Source: Alphaproteobacteria bacterium | GTDB lineage: Bacteria; Pseudomonadota; Alphaproteobacteria; Sphingomonadales; Emcibacteraceae | Assembly: GCA_002401455.1 (NCBI GenBank) | Contig: NVTE01000009.1 | Span: 1 to 64,000 of the forward strand | DNA length: 64,000 bases | Direction of reading: 5' to 3' | Shown here: in pieces, positions 17,569 through 26,631 of the stretch | Layout: each line of letters begins with the position of its first letter | How positions within the stretch are numbered: position 1 is the stretch's first letter | The notes under the pieces: model-generated | Database searches by the model: none | What the model saw: the letters and a program-made list of their open reading frames with translations, nothing else | Told to the model about the DNA's origin: nothing | Position numbers and translations under genes: made by a program

Positions 17569-19317
17569 ATGCGTGAACCAATTCCAACACATGACACGAC
17601 CCTTCCGCGCAGGCTTGCTGATTTTGGCACCCTGTTGGAAGCTATCGAATATGCAGCCAAAGGCATCCGGGGCCTGAATTTTTATTCCCCCCGCGGCGAA
17701 CTGGAAACCAGCATCAGCTTTAAGGAAATCGCGAAGAAGTCCCAGGAGATCGGTCGGCGCTTCATCCATTTCGGCATCAAAAAAGGCTCCCGCGTGGCCC
17801 TGATTGCCGAAACCAATGATGAATTTGTCTGTTATTTCATCGGCTGCCAATATGCCGGTCTGTTGCCGGTCCCCCTGCCCCTGCCAACCTCTTTCGGCGG
17901 CCGCGAAGGCTATACCGCCCAACTGAACCAGCAAATGAAAAGCTGTGGCGCCCGGGTCGCCATTTCCGCGTCCTATATGCTGCCGTTACTGGATGAGGCC
18001 ACATCGGGCCTGAAAAAAATGAAATTTGTCGGCACCTCCGACACCTTCGAAGCCCAGGCATCCCTGAAAGAGATCAAGAATGTCGCCCTGCCGGAAGCCC
18101 ATCCGGAAGACCTGGCCTATCTGCAATATTCATCAGGCAGCACCCGCTTTCCCCATGGCGTGGCCGTAACCCATAAATCCTTGCTGGCCAACTGCCACGG
18201 CATTGGCAACGAAGGCATGGACCTGACAGAAGATGACCGGGTTGTTTCCTGGCTGCCCTTCTATCATGATATGGGCCTGGTCGGCACCCTGCTGGCCCCC
18301 ATCGCCAATCAGGTGACCACCGACTATCTGGCGACCGAGGCCTTTGCCCGCCGTCCCCTGCAGTGGCTCAAGCTGATTTCAAAAAATAAGGGCACCCTGG
18401 CCTATAGCCCGACCTTTGGCTATGACATCTGCGCCCGTCGCGCCAGCCCGACCAAAATCGCCGACCTGGATTTATCCAGCTGGCGGGTGGCCGGTATTGG
18501 CGGCGACATGATCCGGTCCGATGTCCTGACCAATTTCCAGGACACCTTCAAGGACGTTGGTTTCCGACACACAACCTTTGTACCAAGCTATGGCCTGGCG
18601 GAATGCACCCTGGCGGTCAGCTTCGCCCGCAAGAATACCGGCTTTGAAATTGACCTGATCGATGAAAAAGTTCTGACTGGCGAAAAAAAATTCCTGAAAG
18701 AAGCCAAGGTCAATGGCAACGGGGTTAATTATCGCAATGTGGTCAATTGTGGCATCCCCATCGCTGAATATGAACTTGAAATTCGCGATGACAATAATAT
18801 CGACCTCGGCGAATATCAGATTGGCCGGGTTTGTGTGCGCGGAACCAGCGTCATGGTCGGCTATTTCGAGGACCCCGAGGCCACCGACAGCTGCCTGTCC
18901 GAAGACAGATGGCTCGATACCGGCGACATGGGTTATATGAAAGAAGGCGCGCTCTATATCATTGGCCGGGTCAAAGACCTGATCATTATCAATGGCAAAA
19001 ACCATTGGCCCCAGGATATTGAATGGGCTGTCGAACAGTTGGACGACCTGCGCAGCGGCGATACCGCGGCCGTATCCATTCCCGGTGAACGGGATGAGGA
19101 GATCCCGGCCATTCTGGTACAATGCCGCACCCGGGACGCCGCAGAACGCACCGCCATGGAAAATAAAATCAAGGACACCGTTCATAACATGATCGGCATT
19201 TCTCCGGTTGTTGCCTTAATTCCACCGCGCTCTCTGCCCCGCACCTCCTCCGGTAAATTAAGCCGAGTGAAAGCCAGAAAGCAATATCTGGCCGGCGACC
19301 TGGTTTTTAATTCCTGA
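17569..19317 (+). CDS. fatty acyl-AMP ligase / acyl-ACP synthetase of the sphingolipid locus
   Basis: 582 residues of the ANL superfamily, FAAL subgroup. The phosphate loop is YLQYSSGSTRFPHGV (about 184-198), followed by LPFYHDMGLVGTL, the adenylate motif SYGLAECTLAV, and WLDTGDMGYMKEGALYIIGRVKDLIIINGKNHWPQDIE at the hinge. The NHWPQDIE form is characteristic of FAALs that pass acyl-AMP to a carrier protein instead of CoA. It heads a run of epimerase, ACP and serine palmitoyltransferase genes, the same set as the acyl-ACP synthetase region of the Caulobacter sphingolipid locus. It most likely charges the ACP encoded 1.1 kb downstream with a fatty acid. No clear Shine-Dalgarno precedes the chosen start. 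Confidence 0.88.
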   Translation: MREPIPTHDTTLPRRLADFGTLLEAIEYAAKGIRGLNFYSPRGELETSISFKEIAKKSQEIGRRFIHFGIKKGSRVALIAETNDEFVCYFIGCQYAGLLPVPLPLPTSFGGREGYTAQLNQQMKSCGARVAISASYMLPLLDEATSGLKKMKFVGTSDTFEAQASLKEIKNVALPEAHPEDLAYLQYSSGSTRFPHGVAVTHKSLLANCHGIGNEGMDLTEDDRVVSWLPFYHDMGLVGTLLAPIANQVTTDYLATEAFARRPLQWLKLISKNKGTLAYSPTFGYDICARRASPTKIADLDLSSWRVAGIGGDMIRSDVLTNFQDTFKDVGFRHTTFVPSYGLAECTLAVSFARKNTGFEIDLIDEKVLTGEKKFLKEAKVNGNGVNYRNVVNCGIPIAEYELEIRDDNNIDLGEYQIGRVCVRGTSVMVGYFEDPEATDSCLSEDRWLDTGDMGYMKEGALYIIGRVKDLIIINGKNHWPQDIEWAVEQLDDLRSGDTAAVSIPGERDEEIPAILVQCRTRDAAERTAMENKIKDTVHNMIGISPVVALIPPRSLPRTSSGKLSRVKARKQYLAGDLVFNS

Positions 19318-19415
19318 ACAGTTAATCTAATTATTGACGGATCAACCATCCAGACGGTAACCTGCTCCCACAGAGGTGCCCTAAAGGAGTGCCAACAAGG
19401 GATGCTCAAAGTCAT

Positions 19416-20351
19416 ATGACAAAAATAGCCGCCGTTACCGGTGCCACCGGATTTGTCGGGACACATCTGGTGCGCGACCTGATCGCCCAGGGTTTTCAGG
19501 TCCGGGCTCTGACCCGCAGGCCCCAGCCCCCAACCGACAATATCACCTGGATCGAAGGCGACCTGGACAATCTGCCTGCCCTTGGAAAACTTATCAAGAC
19601 GGCGGATGTCCTGTTTCATGTGGCCGGTCTGGTCAAGGCCCGCCAACCCCAGGAATTCGACCGGGTCAACAGCCTGAGCGTCCAGACCCTACTCACCGTC
19701 ATCCATAAATCCACTGCCCAACCGCATTTTATCCTGCTGTCCTCCCTGGCCGCCCGGGAAAGACATCTGTCGAGCTATGCCCAGAGCAAACGCCGGGGCG
19801 AAGAAATCCTGATCGATCAGGCACAAGACCTGCCCTGGACCATCCTGCGGCCGCCGGGAATTTATGGCCCCCACGACATGGAGACCCTGAAAATATTCAA
19901 GGCGGTTACCTGTCGAATCACCCCGCTCCCCGGGGGCGCTAACAACCGGGCCTCCTGGATTTATGCCCCGGATCTCGCCCGTGCCATGATCGCCGTCGCC
20001 CAGAATCAGGCCTGTTTTGGACAAATTCTGGATGTGGACGATGGCACCCCAGAGGGCTACTCCAATCAGGACATGTATGAAACAGCCGCAAACATACTGG
20101 ATATCAGAGCTTTTCAAGTGGTTATTCCCAAATTTATCCTGAAATTTATCGCCCATATCAATGTCTTATTTTCGACATTATTCGGCTATACCCCCATGGT
20201 CACACCCGATAAAGTTAATGAATTATGTTACCCGGACTGGATATGTCGGGGACCACATGTTATGAGAATGACAAACTGGAAACCGGAAACAGACCTGAAA
20301 CAGGGGTTTGAAAAAACCTTGAAATGGTATAAAGACCATAATTTAGTATAG
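19416..20351 (+). CDS. NAD-dependent epimerase/dehydratase-like reductase (ceramide reductase candidate)
   Basis: 311 residues from ATG 19416, which places the Rossmann motif TGATGFVGTHL near residue 8 as usual; the ORF track's GTG at 19389 has AGGAG overlapping it and adds nine residues. Catalytic residues of extended SDR enzymes are visible as Ser in LLSSLAA and the YxxxK of SSYAQSKRRGEE. The family includes epimerases, dehydratases and ketoreductases. In the Caulobacter sphingolipid locus a protein of this type (CerR) reduces the keto group of the long-chain base or ceramide. The position between the acyl-ACP synthetase and ACP/SPT genes supports the same role here. Confidence 0.85.
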   Translation: MTKIAAVTGATGFVGTHLVRDLIAQGFQVRALTRRPQPPTDNITWIEGDLDNLPALGKLIKTADVLFHVAGLVKARQPQEFDRVNSLSVQTLLTVIHKSTAQPHFILLSSLAARERHLSSYAQSKRRGEEILIDQAQDLPWTILRPPGIYGPHDMETLKIFKAVTCRITPLPGGANNRASWIYAPDLARAMIAVAQNQACFGQILDVDDGTPEGYSNQDMYETAANILDIRAFQVVIPKFILKFIAHINVLFSTLFGYTPMVTPDKVNELCYPDWICRGPHVMRMTNWKPETDLKQGFEKTLKWYKDHNLV

Positions 20352-20428
20352 TGTACCGAGAGCGGTTTCAATTTTGCAGCACAGATGTTGCAAGTTTGGT
20401 TCTGGCCATAATGCGGATGGAAAAATGT

Positions 20429-20677
20429 ATGACCCAAAGCGTCGATGAAATTTTTGAGCAGATTTGCGCGCTCATCAAGCCCTTCAATAATAAGAATGTT
20501 CCCCTGAACAAAGACACCGTCTTCAGTGTCGATCTGGAGCTTGATTCCCTAACCGTCATGGATCTTCTGTCTGAAATTGAAGACGAGTTTGATATCACTG
20601 TCCCCCTCAATATGCTTCCTGACCTGGAAACAATTGGCCAATTCACCCAAGCCGTACAGAAATTGCTGAGCGAATAA
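20429..20677 (+). CDS. acyl carrier protein dedicated to sphingolipid synthesis
   Basis: 82 residues from ATG 20429; in-frame ATGs at 20411 and 20417 give slightly longer forms, and the ORF track begins too far upstream. It has the four-helix acidic ACP pattern with the phosphopantetheine serine in LELDSLTVMDLLSEIEDEFD. Its stop overlaps the ATG of the serine palmitoyltransferase gene by 1 bp (TAATG), the tightest possible coupling. In Caulobacter the equivalent ACP supplies acyl chains to serine palmitoyltransferase in place of CoA, and the upstream acyl-AMP ligase would load it. It is distinct from the housekeeping AcpP. Confidence 0.87.
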   Translation: MTQSVDEIFEQICALIKPFNNKNVPLNKDTVFSVDLELDSLTVMDLLSEIEDEFDITVPLNMLPDLETIGQFTQAVQKLLSE

Positions 20678-21906
20678 TGACCCTTGATCTTTTTGATAAA
20701 TTTGACCCGATCCTGAAGGATTACAACAGCCTGCCCGACGGGGCTGCCAATCCTTTCACCGTCAGCATGGAAAAAGTTCTGTCGCCGACGACCGCCATTA
20801 TCAATGGCCGGGAAACCATCCTTGCCGGCACCAATAATTATATGGGCATGACCTTTAATGCGGAATGTATCGCCGCCGCCCAAGAAGCCTTAAGCACCCA
20901 GGGCACTGGCACCACCGGTTCGCGAGTCCTCAATGGCACCTATAACAGCCATAAGCAACTGGAAACCACCCTGAAAGAATTCTACGGTACCGACCATGCC
21001 ATCGTTTTTTCCACCGGGTATCAGGCCAATCTCGGCGTTATCTCCACCCTGGCCGGGCCTAAAGACTATGTGGTCATTGATGCCGACAGTCATGCCAGCA
21101 TTTATGACGGCTGTGCCATGGGCAACGCCACCGTCGTCCGTTTCAAGCATAATAACCCGGAAAATCTTGATAAACGTCTGACCCGTATCCGCCGGGATGA
21201 CCCGGAAGCCGGCATTCTGGTGGTGCTCGAAGGCGTCTATAGCATGCTCGGTGATCAGGCTCCCCTGAAAGAACTGACCAGAATTTCCAAAGATCACAAG
21301 GCCTATGTCCTGGTGGACGAAGCCCATTCCATTGGTGTCTTCGGCGAAACCGGTCGCGGTGTCGCCCAGGAACAGGGCGTTGAGGATCAGGTCGACTTCA
21401 TCATCGGTACTTTCAGCAAGAGCGTCGGCACCATTGGCGGCTATTGTGTCTCCAACCATCCGAAATTCGAGGCCCTGCGCCTGGTCTGCCGACCCTATAT
21501 CTTCACCGCCTCTCTGCCGCCGTCTGTGGTCGCCTCGGCCACTAAGGCCCTGGAACTGATTGCCAGCACCAATCTGCGCAGCAAACTGCTGGATAATTCC
21601 AGGAAGCTCAACAAAGGGCTGAAATCAATCGGGTTTACCATGGGCACCACCGGGGAAAGCCCCATCGCCGCCATCATCGTCGACGACCAGAATACCGCCA
21701 TTGCTTTCTGGGGCGAAATGCTCAAGGAAGGCGTTTATGTCAATCTGGCCCTGCCGCCAGCAACGCCAAACCGCCTCAATCTGATGCGCTGCAGCCTGTC
21801 TGCCGCTCATACTTTTGAGCAGATTGACTTTATGCTGGAAAAATTCGAATTGGTCGGCAAAAAACTGGGCCTGATCCAGGAAGTCTCCGCCCGGGCCACA
21901 GCTTAA
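20677..21906 (+). CDS. spt: serine palmitoyltransferase (alpha-oxoamine synthase family)
   Basis: 409 residues, PLP-dependent alpha-oxoamine synthase. The PLP lysine is in GTFSKSVGTIGG (about Lys248), with the ring-stacking His in DADSHASIYDG (about 139) and the Asp/His of VDEAHSIGVFG (about 214/217). It condenses serine with an acyl thioester to 3-ketosphinganine. The family also includes KBL and BioF; the direct coupling to an ACP gene and the presence of acyl ligase, epimerase, kinase and GNAT ceramide-synthase-like genes make SPT much the best fit. It is a soluble cytoplasmic homodimer in bacteria. The gene converges on the ceramide-kinase-like gene with 7 bp between stops. Confidence 0.88.
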   Translation: MTLDLFDKFDPILKDYNSLPDGAANPFTVSMEKVLSPTTAIINGRETILAGTNNYMGMTFNAECIAAAQEALSTQGTGTTGSRVLNGTYNSHKQLETTLKEFYGTDHAIVFSTGYQANLGVISTLAGPKDYVVIDADSHASIYDGCAMGNATVVRFKHNNPENLDKRLTRIRRDDPEAGILVVLEGVYSMLGDQAPLKELTRISKDHKAYVLVDEAHSIGVFGETGRGVAQEQGVEDQVDFIIGTFSKSVGTIGGYCVSNHPKFEALRLVCRPYIFTASLPPSVVASATKALELIASTNLRSKLLDNSRKLNKGLKSIGFTMGTTGESPIAAIIVDDQNTAIAFWGEMLKEGVYVNLALPPATPNRLNLMRCSLSAAHTFEQIDFMLEKFELVGKKLGLIQEVSARATA

Positions 21907-21913
21907 CCTGGCC

Positions 21914-22912
21914 CTAGCTTAATCTGATGAATTTCAGGCGCTCTGTCACGGTCACGAACAGTTCACCGGCCTCATCGGCCTCATAATAACTGCCGTCGAG
22001 GACAAATGGAGTCTCCAGCACAATCCGCGCATGCTGAATCTCGGCAATGATATTGCCCGCGTGATCTATGCCGTCATAATTGCCCCGCAGCATAAGCTTG
22101 CCGGTTTCCAGAACCGCCTGGGGTGTATTTTCAACACTGATGAAATGCGCTTTATCCTGACGGTGCCCCAAGGTGTGCTCTGTGCCCCCCTTTGGTCCGA
22201 TAGAGATGCCCCAGAAGGCCTGATCAAGAGTGGTGATCAGGACCATGAAAAAATGCCCGACAACGGCGCCCCGCTGATTGCGGTTAATGCGGATGGCCTC
22301 GTCAAGGCTGAACTTTCCCAGGGCGCTGCGGTAGGCCTTCTGAATCAATGCGATGACATTCAGCCCGGTGCGCATGCGGTACAGAAAACCACGGGCGGAT
22401 ATTTTACCCTGGAATACTCTTTTTCGCTTGATGATATCGCCAGCGCAAAAGAAAAGCCCATACAGATACCCAATCCCTCTGACCCCCTCAAGCTTGATCA
22501 GGGGATATTCTGTCACCCGGGTCAGCAAATCGCCCTTTTGATGATGCGCCAAAAGGGTTTTCAGGGCGAGGTGGGGTTCGGTCTGGTTTGCACCAAGATT
22601 ACCGGCGACGATATTATTGTCGCCCGCTGGCAGGATGGCCAGGGGAATATCCATCTTCTTCAACATCTCTTTTTCAATGATATGTTCAAAGATGGCAGAG
22701 GTAAGGGCCCGGTCGCCGACGATTACAATCGCCTCGACCTCCGCCTGCTGAAACCGGGTCAGGGCTTCGGCAATATCCTTATGCTTTTCGACCTCATAAT
22801 GGAAGATGCCCGATCCGTTGGCGATGACGGCACGAATCCTGTCCATCTCCCCGGTCCCTTTAAATGAGGACGGACTGCTTAAAATAGCGATAATTCCCAA
22901 CTGCACTTCCAT
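21914..22912 (-). CDS. diacylglycerol/lipid kinase family protein, candidate ceramide kinase
   Basis: 332 residues with the fold pattern of the DAGK/sphingosine kinase family. The nucleotide-binding motif, normally GGDGT, reads VGDRALTSAIF (about 83), a divergent form. The second loop LPAGDNNIVAGNLG matches LPxGTxNxxA with Thr replaced. The late DGSYYEADE segment is at the place of the catalytic D-G-E. The gene lies inside the sphingolipid locus, and Caulobacter encodes a ceramide kinase of this family (CpgB) there, so phosphorylation of ceramide is the likely role. Another lipid or an inactive homologue remains possible given the altered motifs. It is divergent from the lptF-like gene across a 167-bp AT-rich spacer. 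Confidence 0.7.
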   Translation of the reverse strand: MEVQLGIIAILSSPSSFKGTGEMDRIRAVIANGSGIFHYEVEKHKDIAEALTRFQQAEVEAIVIVGDRALTSAIFEHIIEKEMLKKMDIPLAILPAGDNNIVAGNLGANQTEPHLALKTLLAHHQKGDLLTRVTEYPLIKLEGVRGIGYLYGLFFCAGDIIKRKRVFQGKISARGFLYRMRTGLNVIALIQKAYRSALGKFSLDEAIRINRNQRGAVVGHFFMVLITTLDQAFWGISIGPKGGTEHTLGHRQDKAHFISVENTPQAVLETGKLMLRGNYDGIDHAGNIIAEIQHARIVLETPFVLDGSYYEADEAGELFVTVTERLKFIRLS

Positions 22913-23079
22913 TGTTTTAGTATAAGTGTTTTATTATTTAATATTACTTATTATTTTTGGCCTCATAAAAACCATAAAATCCATTCATGAGGTAAAAAAA
23001 TATTTTCTTTTGACTATATTATTCTATACCAAAAGCTATTAGTTTGAAATTAGGCTAAATCAAGATTAAAAGCGACTTA

Positions 23080-24255
23080 ATGCTGAAAAAAATTGATATA
23101 TATATATTACGGCAAATAATTGTCCCCCTGTTCGTAACGCTCGGCATATCGGCGCTGCTGCTATTGCTTGAAAAAATGCTCAGTCTGTTTGATTTTGTTA
23201 TCAATCAGGGCGGACCGATTGATATTGTCTGGCGCATGCTGGGCAATCTGATGCCCCAGTATCTGACCCTGGTCCTGCCCCTGTCCATGTTTCTGGGGGT
23301 ATTGCTGGCGGTCCGCAAATTTGCACTCAACAGCGAACTGGACGCCATGCTGGCGGCGGGCATGAGCCTCAACCGGCTGATCGTATCGTGCATTTATATC
23401 GCCGTCATCCTGCTGATCGTCAATGTCATCGTGGTCGGCTTTGTCCAGCCCTATAGCCGTTATACCTATCAGGGTCTGGTCTTTGACATCCGAAGCGGGG
23501 CCCTGGGGGCCAGCATCAAGGCCGGAGAATTTACCTCGCTGGGCAATGGCCTGACCCTGCGGATCGAAGAATCCCGGGATTCAGGCCGGGAACTGATTGA
23601 TATTTTCGCCCAGAAAGAATCCGCCGACGGCCGCATTCAGTCCATCAGCGCCAAAAAAGGCAACTTTTTTATCTCGCCCGACAAACGCTATATGATCCTC
23701 AGGCTCTATGATGGAACTCTGATTGACCTGGACATCACCCAAAGCCGCCCCAGTATTGTTAATTTTGATTTGCATGACCTGCCACTGGCCGTACCCAATT
23801 TCGCCACCTTCCGGGAGCGGGGCGAAGAAGCCAAGGAAATGACCATCCTTGAACTGTGGCAGGCACGCAACAGTGATGACCCGGAGATCATTGCCATGAT
23901 CCATTCCCGCACCGCCCGTGCTCTCTCGATATTGATTGTTCCGTTTCTGGCGGTCCCGCTCGGGCTGGTGGCCAAACGGTCCGGCCGGGCACTTGGCATT
24001 ACGGTCGGGGTTGTCATTCTGCTGATTTACCACAAAATTCTGGAATTTGGCCTGGGATTTTCCGCCACCGGGGATGTTTCTCCCTGGCTGGTGATCTGGC
24101 TGCCGACGCTGTTGCTGATCCTACTCACCGCCCGATTATATTACATTGGGACCTACAAAGTCGGCGGCCTGCCGCTGAGAAGGATTGAAATTATCTACGA
24201 AGTAACAGTCGATGCCATAAGCCGCATGATCAACCGGTTACGGGCGGTAAATTAA
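23080..24255 (+). CDS. LptF-like YjgP/YjgQ permease, sphingolipid-locus paralogue
   Basis: 391 residues, LptF/LptG (YjgP/YjgQ) family. The first helix follows KKIDIYILRQIIVPLFVTLG, the usual family start, with six membrane helices flanking a periplasmic beta-jellyroll (about 130-265) and a return at SRTARALSILIVPFLAVPLGLV. LptF with LptG pulls lipopolysaccharide out of the inner membrane for the Lpt bridge. Housekeeping lptFG are usually near pepA, lptD or surA in this class, and here they lie between ceramide kinase-like and ceramide synthase-like genes. This suggests a second pair working on an anionic sphingolipid, which is inference. The gene ends 1 bp before the next start. Confidence 0.82.
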   Translation: MLKKIDIYILRQIIVPLFVTLGISALLLLLEKMLSLFDFVINQGGPIDIVWRMLGNLMPQYLTLVLPLSMFLGVLLAVRKFALNSELDAMLAAGMSLNRLIVSCIYIAVILLIVNVIVVGFVQPYSRYTYQGLVFDIRSGALGASIKAGEFTSLGNGLTLRIEESRDSGRELIDIFAQKESADGRIQSISAKKGNFFISPDKRYMILRLYDGTLIDLDITQSRPSIVNFDLHDLPLAVPNFATFRERGEEAKEMTILELWQARNSDDPEIIAMIHSRTARALSILIVPFLAVPLGLVAKRSGRALGITVGVVILLIYHKILEFGLGFSATGDVSPWLVIWLPTLLLILLTARLYYIGTYKVGGLPLRRIEIIYEVTVDAISRMINRLRAVN

Positions 24256-24256
24256 G

Positions 24257-25384
24257 ATGGAAAGATTTCTCAAATATTCCAGCCACCTGGGAGGGATCAT
24301 TAATCCGGGTAGTATGGACATCTATGTGGCCAAACTGTTTGCCAGCCGCTATATTTTTATTCTGTGTGGGCTGGTGGCGACGCTGCAAATGCTCGACTTA
24401 TTGTCAGAATCTGATAATATTCTGGCCGGAGAAGGCGCGGTTTACACAGACCTTTGGCGTTATGTTACCTTAAGAACCCCAACCTTACTCTCGCTGTTCT
24501 CGCCCTTTGTCGCCCTGCTATCTGCCATCATGTGCCTGGCCGGCCTCAATGTGCACAGCGAAATTATCATCATGAAAACCGCCGGCTGGTCGGCGTTCAG
24601 AATTATCACACCCATGATCATGGTATCCCTGTTGATCGGCGCCCTGCATTTTGTCTTCACCGAGACCGTGACCATCGGGGCCAAGGCGGAGCTTCGCAAC
24701 TGGAAAGAAAATAAATATGCCACTGACCTGCCCCCGGCACCGGATACAGTCTATGATACCTGGGTCAATGATGGCAATAACCTGATCAAGGCGGAAAGTG
24801 CCAGCCGCAACGGCAGCATCCTGCTACTGGACAAGGTCACCCAGTATATCCGGGATAAAGACCTGCGCATCACATCCCTAATCAAGGCTGATTTTGCCGT
24901 CTACCGCGATGGAAAGTGGACCATGTTTGAGGTCAGGGAATTTGACATCCGGACCCTGAAAGTGACCCCCATGGAAAATCTGGTCTGGGAAACGGGCATT
25001 CTGCCGGAACGGTTCATCGCCCTGGCCCTCAAGCCGGATCAGGTGAATTTGCAACGGCTCAGGACCGCCATTACTCAGCTCAAGAAAGAAGGCCACAATA
25101 CCGCAGGCTTTGAAACCATGCTCTATCAAAAATTTGTCTCACCCCTCAGCACCTTGCTGATGCCCCTTCTGGCGGGCTTGGCAGCTTTCGGACTGCATCG
25201 GGGCGGTGGACTGTTCGCCCGTATTGCCCTGACCGGAGCTATGGGTTTTGGCTATTTTGTTATCAACAACCTGTTTGTCGCCCTCGGTCAGTATGGCGCG
25301 GTGCCCCCGCTGGTTGGTGCCTGGTTGCCCTTTTTACTATTTTTCCTCACCGGCCTGTCTTTCATCCTGCTCACAGAAGAATAA
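24257..25384 (+). CDS. LptG-like YjgP/YjgQ permease, sphingolipid-locus paralogue
   Basis: 375 residues, partner of the preceding LptF-like protein: start ATG 1 bp after its stop. The family pattern is visible from SMDIYVAKLFASRYIFIL through FSPFVALLSAIMCLAGLNVHSEIIIMKTAGWSAFRI, the helix-loop that contacts the ABC ATPase and senses lipid, and a C-terminal helix bundle with LLMPLLAGLAAFGLH. The periplasmic domain (about 140-260) is of normal size. It would form a heterodimer with the upstream protein and use an LptB-type ATPase encoded elsewhere. The setting in a sphingolipid operon is the reason for proposing a ceramide-based substrate. Confidence 0.82.
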   Translation: MERFLKYSSHLGGIINPGSMDIYVAKLFASRYIFILCGLVATLQMLDLLSESDNILAGEGAVYTDLWRYVTLRTPTLLSLFSPFVALLSAIMCLAGLNVHSEIIIMKTAGWSAFRIITPMIMVSLLIGALHFVFTETVTIGAKAELRNWKENKYATDLPPAPDTVYDTWVNDGNNLIKAESASRNGSILLLDKVTQYIRDKDLRITSLIKADFAVYRDGKWTMFEVREFDIRTLKVTPMENLVWETGILPERFIALALKPDQVNLQRLRTAITQLKKEGHNTAGFETMLYQKFVSPLSTLLMPLLAGLAAFGLHRGGGLFARIALTGAMGFGYFVINNLFVALGQYGAVPPLVGAWLPFLLFFLTGLSFILLTEE

Positions 25385-25404
25385 CTCAGATTAAGAGACC
25401 TCAT

Positions 25405-26550
25405 ATGACGACACCAATCACCATCAAAGAAGTGACCAGCAAACAGGACCTGAAGCGGTTCGTCACATTGCCCTGGAGCCTCTATAAAGACGACCCCAAC
25501 TGGGTTGCCCCCCTGGTCATGGAACGGATGGAGGTCCTGGACCAGAAGAAGAACCCTTATTTTGAACATGCCCGGGCCAAACTGTGGCTCGCGCTCAAAG
25601 ACGGGGTGGTTGTCGGCCGGATCACGGCACAGATTGATGAGCTTGTGGAACAACGGCATCAGGAGAAAATTGGCCATTTCGGCTTTTTTGAATGCATCAA
25701 TGACCAGAAGGCCGCCGGGGCGCTGCTGGACACCGCCATGGCTTGGCTGAAAAGTGACGGCCGGACCAAGGTGATCGGCCCCTTCAGCCTGTCGATCAAT
25801 GAAGAAGCCGGCATGCTGGTCGACGGATTTGATACCCCGCCCAGCCTGATGATGAATCACGCCCTGCCCTATTACCAGGACCTGATGTCTGCCTACGGTA
25901 TGGAGAAAATCAAGGACCTCTGGGCCTATTACCTGAGATTTGACAAGGACGTATTGCCCCCGACCATCAATAAACTGATCAAGCGCAGCATGCGGGATGG
26001 CAAAGTCCGACTGCGTAAGATCAATATGAAAAATTATGAACAGGATATGAAAACCATCCTCGATATCTTTAACGATGCCTGGTCGGAAAACTGGATGGCC
26101 CTGCCCTTCACCGATGCCGAACTGGCCAAAACAATCAAGGATTTGAAACTTCTAATCAGGCCGAATTTCACCTATATTGCCGAATATGACGGCGTGCCCA
26201 TGGCCATGATGGTGACCCTGCCCAACCTCAATGAAATTATTGCGGATCTCGACGGAAAATTACTCCCCCTTGGCATCTTCAAGCTATTGTGGCGGCTGAA
26301 AGTGAACCCGACCTATAAAACCGTACGGGTGCCCCTGATGGGGGTCCGGAAAGAATTCCAGAATACCGTTGTCGGCGGGGCCATGGCCTTTGCCCTGATA
26401 GAGGAATGCCGCCAGCAGGCGGAAAAGGCCGGCTGCACCCACGCGGAGCTGTCCTGGGTCCTGGAAGACAACACCCGCCTGACAAAAATGCTCGAGACCA
26501 TCGGCTGCTGGCGCTACAAAAATTACCGCATGTACACAAAAGAACTGTGA
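25405..26550 (+). CDS. GNAT-family protein, candidate bacterial ceramide synthase
   Basis: 381 residues. The N-terminal half (VTSKQDLKRFVTLPWSLYKD, DPNWVAPLVMERMEVLDQKKNP, PYFEHARAKLWLALKDG) and C-terminal half (a GNAT-like acyl-CoA binding fold ending with ELSWVLEDNTRLTKMLETIG) match the long GNAT-type proteins that include the Caulobacter ceramide synthase bCerS. That enzyme N-acylates the long-chain base, giving ceramide or its keto form. The WVLEDNTRLTKMLE segment corresponds to the acyl-CoA contacting helix of GNAT enzymes. It lies 20 bp after the LptG-like gene and completes the enzyme set in the locus, which strengthens the call. It is not related to eukaryotic Lag1-type ceramide synthases. 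Confidence 0.8.
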   Translation: MTTPITIKEVTSKQDLKRFVTLPWSLYKDDPNWVAPLVMERMEVLDQKKNPYFEHARAKLWLALKDGVVVGRITAQIDELVEQRHQEKIGHFGFFECINDQKAAGALLDTAMAWLKSDGRTKVIGPFSLSINEEAGMLVDGFDTPPSLMMNHALPYYQDLMSAYGMEKIKDLWAYYLRFDKDVLPPTINKLIKRSMRDGKVRLRKINMKNYEQDMKTILDIFNDAWSENWMALPFTDAELAKTIKDLKLLIRPNFTYIAEYDGVPMAMMVTLPNLNEIIADLDGKLLPLGIFKLLWRLKVNPTYKTVRVPLMGVRKEFQNTVVGGAMAFALIEECRQQAEKAGCTHAELSWVLEDNTRLTKMLETIGCWRYKNYRMYTKEL

Positions 26551-26631
26551 ACAGACATATTCCTGCCCCATATGCCTGCCAATGTGGCCCTATTGAAACT
26601 ATAAAATACACCAATTACCGGACCAGAATAT

